Origin: Rhodoferax sp. | GTDB lineage: Bacteria > Pseudomonadota > Gammaproteobacteria > Burkholderiales > Burkholderiaceae_C | Direction: 5' to 3' | NCBI RefSeq assembly: GCF_012927445.1 | Contig: NZ_JABBPD010000008.1 | Location: 248,001 to 312,000, forward strand | Length of the DNA stretch: 64,000 nt | Part shown: positions 9,801 to 17,760 of the stretch, piece after piece | Layout of the letters: every line of letters starts with the position of its first letter | How positions within the stretch are numbered: the first letter of the stretch is position 1 | Made by a program: the position numbers and the translations under genes | The notes under the pieces: model-generated | Databases searched by the model: none | Told to the model about the DNA's origin: nothing | The model's input: only the letters and a program-made list of their open reading frames with translations

Positions 9801-10237
9801 AGGCTGACCTCGTTCTGGCCTTGGTGACTAGCCTGCTGCAGCAGCGCTACCGCGACAAGCACGGACAGGAGCACCCGATGACGCTGAACGACATCCTTGT
9901 CGTGGCGCCGTACAACATGCAGGTCAACTTGTTGAAGCAGGTGCTGCCGGATGGCACGCGGGTTGGCACCGTCGATAAATTTCAGGGACAAGAGGCGGAA
10001 GCGGTCATCGTGTCGATGGCCACCTCCAGCGGGGACTATTTGCCGAGGAATATTGAGTTTCTGTACAGCAAGAACCGGCTAAACGTCGCCATCTCGCGCG
10101 CCAAGTGTCTAGCGATCTTCATTGCCAATCCGGCATTGATGGCCATTCGGTGCTCCACGCCGGAAGAGATGGCGCTGGTGAACACCTTGTGCTGGGTGCA
10201 GGAAGTGGGAGTGTCACCGGCACAAGCGATTTCGTAG
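6818..10237 (+). CDS. TM0106-type RecB-like nuclease fused to SF1 helicase
   Basis: A 1139-residue protein. The N-terminal third is a RecB-family nuclease: ECEHLTALDL near residue 20, metal-site Asp113 in GHADFL, and Asp133-Thr-Lys135 as the D/E-x-K core. A Cys cluster (Cys210, 213, 216, 222) probably holds an Fe-S or zinc centre as in Cas4/AddB-type nucleases. Next comes an RNase H-like segment (LFFDMEGNPL, EYLFGLYFF). The C-terminal part is a DNA2/UPF1-like helicase: Walker A GPPGAGKT at 749-756, Walker B Asp865-Glu866 (VDEAGQ), VGTVDKFQGQEAE and NRLNVAISRAK. Such proteins are recurrent in defence islands; here it lies 118 bp ahead of the McrBC block. The chosen start follows CAGGGAGCG. Target is unknown. 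Confidence 0.85.
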   Translation: MQKRDEEILYSASDLVNYLECEHLTALDLIDLETPLPKTKDSDQAKLIQDKGYAHEADFLAVLKARHSSLIDIAAIGGNLEQKIANTLQAMRDGFEIIFQATLRDGSLIGHADFLRKVSRPSELGDWSYEVMDTKLARSTKAKFIIQLGFYSDLVAKAQGLAPLQMHVVLGDRTEVAYRYADYARYLKLVTERFLERVAGQVVETYPVPCEKCDLCKWSGLCEDKRVKDDHLCQVANISQLQIKKLQSAGVTTLAALGTLSATETRIQKMTAETLEKLHRQARLQLLARQTGQNQLELLSQEGNAARGFLRLPRPNAGDLFFDMEGNPLEEGGLEYLFGLYFFQEGKPEFKAFWGHNRAEEKRAFEGFMDFVTAWLRKHPAAHIYHYAHYEQTALKKLMSLHGTRETEVDKLLRAQKLVDLYKVVREGIRVSEPRYSIKNIEHFYLERRSGDVTNAGASIVYYERWKVTGDPQLLKDIEDYNFDDVRSTYELQQWLLSLRPADLPWAHDAVGTQDATTPDVGELTPEEQRLIPYREQLTDTLPEDRKVWGQNEHLQELTYQLLDFHRRAAKPEWWAMFSRMEMAEDELLDDGECLAGLTPDPAHPPKLEKRSIIHTYLFPEQGSKLKTGDSAAITQTAEPVRELKVDDDNRRVSFKRTANKAPLPDCVCIGPGMPVSTKALIEAVFRFGDSIVNGSGDYPAIEAVLTQSLPKIRGNAVGSPVVPVDSAALPHIIEAIANLDSSYLFVQGPPGAGKTYTGSHVIVALLKKGYRVGVSSNSHKAINNLLQGVVKVAKEQQYVFKGAKKSTTGKTDSYFDGEFIEDVFNNEDIWGAFGSDSEYRLIAGTAWLFADAEMDQQLDYIFVDEAGQVALANLVAMGTSAKNIVLLGDQMQLGQPIQGVHPGRSGESSLEYLLNGMATIPAERGIFLGTTWRMHPDVCRFISDAVYDGRLAPEPNNANQTLILGDDAHPALMPTGLRYVPIEHDACSQRSQEEADLVLALVTSLLQQRYRDKHGQEHPMTLNDILVVAPYNMQVNLLKQVLPDGTRVGTVDKFQGQEAEAVIVSMATSSGDYLPRNIEFLYSKNRLNVAISRAKCLAIFIANPALMAIRCSTPEEMALVNTLCWVQEVGVSPAQAIS

Positions 10238-10355
10238 CCAAAAATAAATTTCTAGATTGTGTGATTTCGCCTATGTACGCCCTGTAATCTTGGGATTCTT
10301 TTCAAGTTGCATTGATTGAAGCATCGCCAATGCAGACTGCTTTTTAGGAGAACGG

Positions 10356-10682
10356 ATGAAGATCGCAAAAATTAGGATTACCCAAGGAAACTTGAACAAC
10401 AATCATTTTTACTTAACGTCATGTCTGTCAATGTTTCCTGCCGACTCCATTGGCGGTGGCAATGAAAAGGCACAAGCAAGAAAGTTGCTCAAGATCAAGC
10501 CGCGTGGGGATGAACAACTGGAAACAGACATTGATGGGACAAAGAATATTTTCAGAAAACGTGGGTGGGTCGGTGCAATGTTTCGGCATTCGTCTGCAAA
10601 GATTGGCGACTACGTCTTCATCGAAGAAAAAAATGACGGGTCATATGAGATATGGGTTGATGCATCAAAGGGAGTGGTATGA
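10356..10682 (+). CDS. Small protein, possible B3/EcoRII-N-like DNA-reader domain
   Basis: A 108-residue protein with no catalytic motif. It reads as a compact beta-rich domain: HFYLTSCLSMFPADSIGG, then LLKIKPRGDEQLETDIDG, NIFRKRGWVGAMF, and a closing GDYVFIEEKNDGSYEIWV. The pattern (FPADxIGG, T/ETDIDG, FRxRxWV, GDxVxIE...Y) reminds me of the pseudobarrel recognition domains of B3/EcoRII-N type that are attached to restriction and methylation enzymes; this is from memory and not verified. Its stop overlaps the mcrB start in an ATGA junction, so the two are translationally coupled. The best guess is a separate DNA-recognition subunit for the McrBC enzyme. AGGAG precedes the ATG. Confidence 0.6.
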   Translation: MKIAKIRITQGNLNNNHFYLTSCLSMFPADSIGGGNEKAQARKLLKIKPRGDEQLETDIDGTKNIFRKRGWVGAMFRHSSAKIGDYVFIEEKNDGSYEIWVDASKGVV

Positions 10683-12070
10683 ATTTGGATCAAAAACTGA
10701 CTGCTGAAGAAGCACACGAATATTTTCAAAAGCGATTTACACCGATAAACGAAATAACCAAAAAAATGGCGTGTTTCGAAACAGATGGAGGTCGTCAGAT
10801 TGGTCTCAATCTCGAAGGTAAGAAAGTCACTATGTTTGTGGAGCCAGGCGATTGGACGTTGATTGTTCCCGGAGTCGAACTAATTAGGACTTATGAAAAA
10901 AGAGAAAACGACTCGGATAAGGAAGGTAGGCATCATCATCTGAAATCTAATGCACCTCGTCTTTCCGCTGAATATCCTGCAATGTATCTGAGCATTCCAA
11001 CGATGGCTGTGCTTGCCGCATTCTGCGATGCCTATGGCGAATCAAAAGCACCACCTGCCGGGCAATCACCGTCGGAATCCACGCAAACACAAAGAATCAA
11101 TAGTACCGAACGGAACCTCTGCATGAACACAATCCTTTATGGTCCACCTGGCACTGGTAAAACTTACAGAACCACCGCGCTCGCCGTCAAAATGTGCGAA
11201 AAAGATGTGGCAGTGCCCGAGAAGAAATTTGAGTTTGCAGATGACAAAGCCTTGAAGGCCCGCTACGAAGAACTCAGAACAGAGGGGCGAATCAGCTTTG
11301 TCACTTTTCATCAGTCGTATGGTTACGAAGACTTTATTGAAGGACTTCGTCCAGAATTGAAAGATGGTCAGGTTTCTTACCGGGTTCGTCCCGGCATTTT
11401 TCGGGAAGCTTGCGCCGCAGCAGCCAAATCACCCTCTCAGAACCATGTCCTCATCATTGATGAAATCAACCGCGCCAATATCTCCAAGGTCTTCGGAGAG
11501 TTAATCACTCTGCTGGAACCCGACAAGCGAGAGGGCGCAATCAACGCCGTTACGGTAAAGCTCCCCTATTCTGGTGACTCATTCAACGTGCCTTCAAATC
11601 TGTATGTGATCGGCACCATGAATACTGCGGATCGATCAATTGCCTTGCTTGACACGGCGCTGAGGCGGCGTTTTGAATTTGAGGAAATGCAGCCGGACTA
11701 TGAAGCTTTGTCCAAGGACCCGGTTGCAGGGGTGGATATCCGCGCCATGTTGCGAGCCATGAATGACCGAATTGAATACCTCTATGACCGCGATCACAAC
11801 ATTGGCCATGCATATTTCATACATGCGAAAACGCTCGCCGACCTCGATGCGGTCTTCCGGCGCAAGGTCATCCCCTTGTTGCAGGAATACTTCTACGAAA
11901 ACTGGTCGAAAGTTCTGCTGGTCTTGAACGAAAAAGGTGGTGGCTTTATCAATGTCAACAACGATCTCCCCAAGGGACTGGAGTCGATAAATGAGGGGTT
12001 TGAGCCGCGACCACGTTATCAAATAATGCGCGAATTCAATGCGTCTGCCTACAGAAACATCTATCAGTAA
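10679..12070 (+). CDS. mcrB: McrB-family AAA+ GTPase motor
   Basis: A 463-residue AAA+ protein of the McrB clade, the NTP-driven motor of modification-dependent restriction. Walker A GPPGTGKT lies at 155-162, Walker B LIIDEIN at 258-264, and the McrB hallmark GTMNTADRS at 312-320, followed by ALLDTALRRRFEF. The first 148 residues are a private N-terminal domain (FVEPGDWTLIVPGVELI; YLSIPTMAVLAAFCDAYG) that I do not recognise and that differs from the E. coli McrB 5-methylcytosine reader. The start overlaps the small upstream gene by 4 bases and mcrC begins 5 bp after the stop, so the three form one operon. Base composition is visibly AT-richer than the flanking housekeeping genes. Confidence 0.9.
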   Translation: MNLDQKLTAEEAHEYFQKRFTPINEITKKMACFETDGGRQIGLNLEGKKVTMFVEPGDWTLIVPGVELIRTYEKRENDSDKEGRHHHLKSNAPRLSAEYPAMYLSIPTMAVLAAFCDAYGESKAPPAGQSPSESTQTQRINSTERNLCMNTILYGPPGTGKTYRTTALAVKMCEKDVAVPEKKFEFADDKALKARYEELRTEGRISFVTFHQSYGYEDFIEGLRPELKDGQVSYRVRPGIFREACAAAAKSPSQNHVLIIDEINRANISKVFGELITLLEPDKREGAINAVTVKLPYSGDSFNVPSNLYVIGTMNTADRSIALLDTALRRRFEFEEMQPDYEALSKDPVAGVDIRAMLRAMNDRIEYLYDRDHNIGHAYFIHAKTLADLDAVFRRKVIPLLQEYFYENWSKVLLVLNEKGGGFINVNNDLPKGLESINEGFEPRPRYQIMREFNASAYRNIYQ

Positions 12071-12075
12071 CTGAC

Positions 12076-13395
12076 GTGGCACTCATATCAATCCAGGAGT
12101 ACGGGAAACTCCATGTTGGCGAGTTTGATCCTGATCACCCCGCTGTTTTTCCATCCCAGGCAGCGATACTGACGAGTCTCAAGCCAACGTATGGGTTCGA
12201 AGTGTTTAAGTACGTCAATGGGACAACGATATCTGCGCAGCAGTATGTTGGCGCAGTTCAACTCGGCCCGCACACTATCGAAGTCCTCCCAAAAGTTGAT
12301 GGCAATGCTGTCAATGTTCGGCGCAATCTGGTGGCCATGTTGGGCGTCGCGCTCGACCTTGAAATTAGCGAAGGTGATGTCGCCCGAGTAGCTCTGCAAA
12401 ACCACGGCATCCTTGAAATTTTTGTCCGATTATTTTGTGACAAGCTCTTTGTTCAAATTCACAAGGGCTTGGTCAGACGATATGCGGGCCGTGAGGAAAA
12501 TCTGACGGTACTCCGTGGAAAACTGGGCCTGGCGGAACAGATTCGCCTGAACGCAGCCAATCCAGAGCGACTGTTTTGCCGCTTTGATGAATTCCAGGAG
12601 GACAACCCTCTCAATCAAGTCCTGAAGTCTGCAATTCGCATGCTCTTGAAGGTCTCGCGAGAGCTTAGGAATCAGCGGCAATTGGCGGAATTGATGTTGG
12701 CTTTCGAGGGTGTATCGGACGCCCCTAGGGAATCATTGCCGTGGACTCGTATCGTGTTTGATCGTTTGAGTGAGCGCTACCGGCCATGTTTCAAGCTGGC
12801 GGAGCTATTTCTTAAAAACACACCCCCCGACGTGACAGGTGGTGCAGCTCAAGGGTTTTCATTGTTCTTCGATATGAATGCACTGTTCGAGGAGTACATC
12901 GGTCGTCTCGCGATCCGTATTTTTACGCCATTGGGGTTCCGAATAACACTGCAAGGCCCGCAACAATATCTTGCCTTTAATGAGAATAACGAGAGACCGG
13001 CTTTTGCGCTGAAGCCGGATGTCGTTGGCAGCCTGAATTCAAAGACTGCCTGGATTTTGGATACCAAGTGGAAACAGCTTTCCATTGAAGAGGCGAAGGA
13101 TGGGGTAGCCCAGTCAGACCTTTATCAGATGTACGCCTACGCAAACTGCTACCGGTGCCCAGATGTTGTGTTGTTATATCCCCATCACAAAGAGTTGGGG
13201 GCCGATGCTGGGGTTCGTGGAAGCTACTTGCTCAACCCGTGGGTACACGAAATAGAAAGCAACGAAGTTAGGCGGGTTCGGGTAGCCACCATAAATCTGG
13301 AAAACCTGAAGACCGTTCCCGCACAGTTGAGTCGAATTTTTCTGCCTGAAGACGTGGCATCAACGGCGGCAATTACTTCGGGAGCAGCAGGTTGA
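12076..13395 (+). CDS. mcrC: McrC-family nuclease subunit
   Basis: A 439-residue partner of McrB. The N-terminal half has the McrC features VGAVQLGPHTIEVLPKV, RRNLVAMLGVALDL and LTVLRGKLGLAEQIRLN, with DEFQEDNPLNQVLKSAIRML in the middle. The C-terminal PD-(D/E)xK nuclease core is visible as Lys313-Pro-Asp315 and, after a strand, Asp329-Thr-Lys331 (WILDTKWK), followed by DLYQMYAYA. All catalytic residues appear intact, so the enzyme should be active. It starts with GTG five bases after mcrB. Confidence 0.92.
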   Translation: MALISIQEYGKLHVGEFDPDHPAVFPSQAAILTSLKPTYGFEVFKYVNGTTISAQQYVGAVQLGPHTIEVLPKVDGNAVNVRRNLVAMLGVALDLEISEGDVARVALQNHGILEIFVRLFCDKLFVQIHKGLVRRYAGREENLTVLRGKLGLAEQIRLNAANPERLFCRFDEFQEDNPLNQVLKSAIRMLLKVSRELRNQRQLAELMLAFEGVSDAPRESLPWTRIVFDRLSERYRPCFKLAELFLKNTPPDVTGGAAQGFSLFFDMNALFEEYIGRLAIRIFTPLGFRITLQGPQQYLAFNENNERPAFALKPDVVGSLNSKTAWILDTKWKQLSIEEAKDGVAQSDLYQMYAYANCYRCPDVVLLYPHHKELGADAGVRGSYLLNPWVHEIESNEVRRVRVATINLENLKTVPAQLSRIFLPEDVASTAAITSGAAG

Positions 13396-13462
13396 ACGCC
13401 CATCTTTGTCATGCAATGAACTCTTTTCCTCAACTATTCCTCTCCGTTGCGGGCATCTGACG

Positions 13463-14101
13463 ATGGGAATTATTTGGGGTAACCGAAAACTGTTTTCGAG
13501 GAATGACCGAGGTGTCCGGCTTGCGTTAAAGCATCCCCTGCTGGTGAACCGCCCCGTTATCGGACGTGGCGCTTACTCCGTTATTCTGGGCGGCGAAGCA
13601 TCGGTTTTCAAGCTCACCATGGATGGTGCCGCCTACGCTTTAGCTGAGCAGCAGCAGTCGTCGTGGCGAAGTTCTGCCTTGCCGGAAATTCGGGGGCTCC
13701 ACGGCACGGTCGGCGTGATCGACTGTGGTGTGCCGCTCTATCTTTTTGAAATGGAACATTTGGACCGGCTGACGGTGGGCAGCGCGGAACGCAAAACCTG
13801 TCTGGCCATCGCGCGGCAGTTGCGCCCCTTCTACCAAGATGGAATGACCTCATCCGAGCGAATGCGACATGTCGGTGCGCGCCAGTCGGACACATCGCTG
13901 GCTCAGGGCCTTGAGCTTCTGGCTGGCTTTTTGGAACCACGATGGCCCGCGGTCGATCTCGATTTGCACAGCGCCAATTTCATGCGGCGCCCCAAAACAG
14001 GCGAAGCGGTTATCGCCGATCCATTCATGGATATGGAAACTCGTACCCTTGCCCTAAAACACTATGCGCTGGGTTTGCCTGCGGGTACGGCCATTTTGTA
14101 A
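13463..14101 (+). CDS. Kinase-fold protein, phage-like, linked to McrBC
   Basis: A 212-residue protein (ATG at 13463; the frame is open back to a TTG at 13406). It carries a reduced protein-kinase-like core: a glycine loop IGRGAYSVILGG (residues 33-44), Lys50 in ASVFKL as the ATP lysine, a catalytic loop VDLDLHSANFMRR with Asp167 and Asn172, and ADPF with Asp186 in the DFG position. The DLH-x2-N-F/M order resembles the small kinase-like proteins of T7-like podophages and aminoglycoside-kinase folds. There is no signal or membrane segment. It starts 67 bp after mcrC in the same direction. It may phosphorylate a host or phage target, or be a phage-derived remnant; substrate unknown. Confidence 0.6.
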   Translation: MGIIWGNRKLFSRNDRGVRLALKHPLLVNRPVIGRGAYSVILGGEASVFKLTMDGAAYALAEQQQSSWRSSALPEIRGLHGTVGVIDCGVPLYLFEMEHLDRLTVGSAERKTCLAIARQLRPFYQDGMTSSERMRHVGARQSDTSLAQGLELLAGFLEPRWPAVDLDLHSANFMRRPKTGEAVIADPFMDMETRTLALKHYALGLPAGTAIL

Positions 14102-14408
14102 ATGCAGCCTCACTGCAATCGCTCGGCAGCGGCTGCTGCTATTCACAGGCGTCCATTTGGGGAGCCAAGGAGCCGACTACGAACAGCAACTGATCGGCAT
14201 TACAAATCACGCAGTTGGACAACCCGAAAGCCGCCAGTCGTCATCGACTCTTCACGCTGCATTCCGGTAGTTCGAGGCCCGAAAATCAAGGCCACTATTG
14301 TGGGCACTGCAGAAACATTCCCCTCTCCGCAATAGTGGCCTTGTCACGGCCACAATTCCGTGCCGCGCCCCTTGGCGAGTCCCGGCTACGGAATAGGGCG
14401 GCCCATTT
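14102..14408. other. Gene-free 307-bp right edge of the accessory island
   Basis: The stretch lies between the kinase-like gene and the end of gcvP on the opposite strand. No supported gene was found; overlapping short frames have no family features. It contains the 14-bp inverted repeat listed separately and is probably the termination zone for both converging units. Confidence 0.5.
14287..14343. repeat. Inverted repeat with 14-bp perfect arms
   Basis: CAAGGCCACTATTG at 14287-14300 is exactly matched by its reverse complement at 14330-14343, with a 29-base loop. It could serve as a bidirectional hairpin between the converging kinase-like gene and gcvP, although there is no T-run; its words also resemble the repeat at 6550-6641 in style. 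Confidence 0.6.
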
Positions 14409-17315
14409 TTACGGGTAGTCGCTGACCGGCACGCAAGCGCAGAACAAATTGCGGTCGCCGTACACGTTGTCAACGCGCCCAACCGGTGGCCAGTATTTGA
14501 CCTGTTTCAGCGTCGCCAGCGGAAAGGCGCCGACTTCACGCGAGTAGGGCCGATCCCACGCTTCGCCCATCAAGGAGGCCGCCGTATGTGGCGCGTGCTT
14601 CAGCGGGTTGTTGTCCTGCGGCCATTCGCCACGCTCCACTTTCGCAATTTCCTCGCGGATGGCGATCATGGCGTCGATGAAGCGGTCCAGCTCGTCCAGC
14701 GTTTCGCTCTCGGTCGGCTCCACCATCAGCGTGCCGGGCACCGGAAAACTCAGCGTGGGGGCGTGAAAACCGTAGTCCATCAGGCGCTTGGCCACGTCTT
14801 CGGCCGAGATACCGGCCGCGCCGCCACTGCTTTCCTTCAAGGGTCGCAAGTCAAGGATGCACTCGTGTGCGACGTGGCCGTTGGCGCTGGCGTACAGCGT
14901 GGGGTAGTGCTTTTTCAGCCGGGCACTGATGTAGTTGGCGCTCAGGATGGCGACTTCGGTGGCGGCCTGCAGGCCTTCCGGACCCATCATGCGGCAGTAC
15001 ATCCAGCTGATCGGCAACACAGCGGCATTGCCGAGCGGTGCCGCTGAAATGGCGCCGACACCGTTGACGGGCAGGCCGCCGGTGGCGTGCCCTGGCAGGT
15101 AGGGCACCAAGTCGGCCACCACGCACACCGGGCCGACACCGGGGCCGCCGCCGCCGTGCGGAATGCAGAAGGTTTTGTGCAGGTTCAGGTGGCTGACGTC
15201 GCCGCCGAACTCGCCGGGGGCCGCCACGCCCACCAGCGCATTCATGTTGGCGCCGTCCACGTAAACGCGGCCACCGTGGGCGTGCACCAAGTTGCACAGT
15301 TCCTTGACGCTGGTCTCGAACACGCCGTGCGTGCTGGGGTAGGTGATCATCACCGCCGCCAGATTGGCGCTGTGCAGTTCGCACTTGGCTTGCATGTCCG
15401 CCATATCGACATTGCCCTGCGCGTCGCAGGCGGTCACCACCACGGTCAGGCCTGCCATGTGGGCGCTGGCCGGGTTGGTGCCGTGGGCGCTGGAGGGAAT
15501 CAGGCAGATGTTGCGGTGGCCCTGGCCTTGGGCTTCATGGTAGGCCCGGATCACGAGCAGGCCGGCGTATTCGCCCTGCGAACCGGCGTTGGGCTGCAGG
15601 CTGATGCCGGCGTAACCGGTGGCCTGGCACAACCAGGCGCGCAGTTGCTCGTCCAGTTCGCGGTAGCCCTGCAACTGGTCGTGCGGTGCAAACGGGTGCA
15701 GCGACGCAAACTCGGGCCAGGTGATGGGGATCATCTCGCTGGTGGCGTTGAGTTTCATGGTGCAACTGCCCAGCGGGATCATGCTGCGGTCCAGCGCCAG
15801 GTCTTTGTCACTCAGGCGCCGGATGTAACGCAGCATGCCGGTTTCGGAGTGGTGCGTGTTGAACACCGGGTGTGTCAAAAAGCTGCTTTCACGGCGCAAG
15901 GCGGTGGGGATCAGGGACTCGATGCCCTTCTCGAAGTCACTGACCTTCGGCGGCGTTTGCCCGTCGTTGGCAAAGAAGGTCCAGAGTTGTTCAATGTTGT
16001 CGCGGGTGGTGGTTTCATCCAGCGACACGCTCACGCATTCTTTAGAGATAAATCGAAGGTTGGCCCCCGCCGAATGGGCGCGACTAGCTATTAAATTTGT
16101 AGCATCTGCGGTGTGAACGGTGAGTGTGTCAAACGCGCTGCTGTGGGCCAGCGCAAAGCCCATGTCCTGCAAACCGCGCGCCAGCACCGCGGTGTAAGCC
16201 GCTACGCGCTGGGCGATGCGTTTCAGGCCTTGCGGGCCGTGGTAGACGGCATACATGCTGGCCACTACCGCTGGCAGCACCTGCGCGGTGCAGATGTTGG
16301 AAGTCGCCTTTTCGCGGCGAATGTGCTGCTCGCGGGTTTGCAGCGCCAGCCGGTAAGTGGGGTTGCCGTGCACGTCCACACTAACGCCGACCAGGCGGCC
16401 GGGCATGGAGCGCTTGAACTCGTCGCGGCACGCCAGGTAGGCCGCATGCGGGCCACCGTTGCACATCGGCATGCCAAAGCGCTGCGTGGTGCCGACCACG
16501 ATGTCGGCATTCCACTCGCCCGGTGGCACCAGCAACGTGAGTGCCAGCAAATCGGCGGCCACCACGAACGCGGCTTGCTTGGCGTGCACCTGGGCCACAT
16601 CCGGGCGCAGGTCTGCAATCTGACCACTGGTAGACGGATATTGGGCCAGCACGCCAAAATAGTCGCGCCCCGCCAGCCAGCCATGCCACTGCTCGATCGA
16701 CTGCGCTACCAGCACTTCGATACCGAGCGGCGCGGCGCGTGTCTGAATGACTTCAACCGTTTGCGGATGGCAGTCAAGGCCAACGATGAAGGTGTTGCTT
16801 TTGCTTTTGACGCTGCGTTTGGCCAGCGTCATGGCTTCGGCCGCCGCCGTGGCCTCGTCCAGCATGGAGGCATTGGCCATCGGCATGCCGGTCAGGTCCA
16901 TGACCATGGTCTGGAAGTTCACCAGCGCTTCCATGCGGCCCTGACTGATCTCGGCCTGGTAGGGCGTGTAGGCGGTGTACCAGGCGGGGTTTTCCAGGAT
17001 GTTGCGCAGAATGACGCCCGGCGTGTGGGTGTCGTAATAGCCTTGACCGATGTAGCTTTTAAAGAGCTGGTTTTTAGATGCAATCGCCTTGAGTTCGGCC
17101 AGGGCTGCCGCCTCGGTCACCGCCGCCGGAATCGCCATGTGGCTGCTGCGGGCGATGGAGCGGGGCACGATGCCGTCGATCAGTTCGCGCCGTGAGGTCG
17201 AGCCCACGACCTGGAGCATCAAGGCCTCGTCCGCTTCATTCACACCAATGTGGCGAGCGATGAATTCAGAGGTGTTTTCGAGTTCGCTTAACGGCTGGGC
17301 GGATTGCATCAACAT
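14409..17315 (-). CDS. gcvP: Glycine dehydrogenase (aminomethyl-transferring), P protein
   Basis: A 968-residue pyridoxal-phosphate enzyme that decarboxylates glycine and passes the aminomethyl group to GcvH. The long single-chain length, the N-terminal [13 protein letters not shown], and the PLP-lysine region [19 protein letters not shown] are diagnostic. A ribosome site (AGGAA, 8 bases) favours the ATG at 17315. It is the last gene of gcvT-gcvH-gcvP. Within it, bases 16060-16108 are a dispersed-repeat copy encoding the segment around [19 protein letters not shown], in the C-terminal half's linker region. Confidence 0.97.
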   Translation of the reverse strand: MLMQSAQPLSELENTSEFIARHIGVNEADEALMLQVVGSTSRRELIDGIVPRSIARSSHMAIPAAVTEAAALAELKAIASKNQLFKSYIGQGYYDTHTPGVILRNILENPAWYTAYTPYQAEISQGRMEALVNFQTMVMDLTGMPMANASMLDEATAAAEAMTLAKRSVKSKSNTFIVGLDCHPQTVEVIQTRAAPLGIEVLVAQSIEQWHGWLAGRDYFGVLAQYPSTSGQIADLRPDVAQVHAKQAAFVVAADLLALTLLVPPGEWNADIVVGTTQRFGMPMCNGGPHAAYLACRDEFKRSMPGRLVGVSVDVHGNPTYRLALQTREQHIRREKATSNICTAQVLPAVVASMYAVYHGPQGLKRIAQRVAAYTAVLARGLQDMGFALAHSSAFDTLTVHTADATNLIASRAHSAGANLRFISKECVSVSLDETTTRDNIEQLWTFFANDGQTPPKVSDFEKGIESLIPTALRRESSFLTHPVFNTHHSETGMLRYIRRLSDKDLALDRSMIPLGSCTMKLNATSEMIPITWPEFASLHPFAPHDQLQGYRELDEQLRAWLCQATGYAGISLQPNAGSQGEYAGLLVIRAYHEAQGQGHRNICLIPSSAHGTNPASAHMAGLTVVVTACDAQGNVDMADMQAKCELHSANLAAVMITYPSTHGVFETSVKELCNLVHAHGGRVYVDGANMNALVGVAAPGEFGGDVSHLNLHKTFCIPHGGGGPGVGPVCVVADLVPYLPGHATGGLPVNGVGAISAAPLGNAAVLPISWMYCRMMGPEGLQAATEVAILSANYISARLKKHYPTLYASANGHVAHECILDLRPLKESSGGAAGISAEDVAKRLMDYGFHAPTLSFPVPGTLMVEPTESETLDELDRFIDAMIAIREEIAKVERGEWPQDNNPLKHAPHTAASLMGEAWDRPYSREVGAFPLATLKQVKYWPPVGRVDNVYGDRNLFCACVPVSDYP
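16060..16108 (+). repeat. Dispersed repeat, family A, copy inside gcvP
   Basis: On the plus strand a GGCCCCCG block is followed by GGGCGCGACTAGCTATTAAA and TTTGTAGCATCTGC. The order matches the intergenic copy at 37441-37491. It is read through in frame by gcvP on the minus strand. Confidence 0.6.
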
Positions 17316-17328
17316 GGCTAATTCCTGA

Positions 17329-17721
17329 TCAGGCGGTGGCAGAAAAACTGGTGTAGCTGGTCTCGTCCATCAGGGCGTCCAACTCAGCCGGCTTGGCCAG
17401 TTTGACCTTGAAGAACCAGCCTGCGCCCAGGGGGTCGGAATTGGCCAGCGACGGGTCAGCGCGCAGGGCTTCGTTCACCTCGGTGATCTCGCCGGTGACG
17501 GGCATGTAGACGTCAGCGGCGGCCTTGACCGACTCGACGACGCCGGCAATGTCTTTGGCGGCCAGGGTGGCGCCCACTTCGGGCAGGTCCACAAACACGA
17601 CGTCGCCCAGGGCGTCTTGCGCGTGGTGGGTGATGCCGACGGTAATGATGGCCCCTTCGGTCGCGGCGGTGTCGCCGTCAACTTTGAGCCATTCGTGGTC
17701 AGGGGTGTACTTGATCGTCAT
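17329..17721 (-). CDS. gcvH: Glycine cleavage system H protein
   Basis: A 130-residue lipoyl carrier of the glycine cleavage system. It begins [19 protein letters not shown], has the [19 protein letters not shown] strand, and the lipoylation hairpin [19 protein letters not shown] in which the lysine of ESVKA is the attachment site. GGAG sits 7 bases before the start. It lies between gcvT and gcvP with 13- and 39-bp spacers. Confidence 0.97.
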   Translation of the reverse strand: MTIKYTPDHEWLKVDGDTAATEGAIITVGITHHAQDALGDVVFVDLPEVGATLAAKDIAGVVESVKAAADVYMPVTGEITEVNEALRADPSLANSDPLGAGWFFKVKLAKPAELDALMDETSYTSFSATA

Positions 17722-17760
17722 GTCGGTTCTCCAGAAAAGTTAAATCAATGAAATTAAAAA

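Noticed and set aside
13406-13462. TTG start for the kinase-like gene
   Set aside because: The added residues lack kinase features and the ATG at 13463 begins a better N-terminus; kept as an alternative only.
15087-17195. Two long open frames (335 and 360 codons) on the plus strand
   Set aside because: They lie antisense to gcvP, are rich in His, Gln and Arg as shadow frames of GC-rich genes are, and show no family motif.
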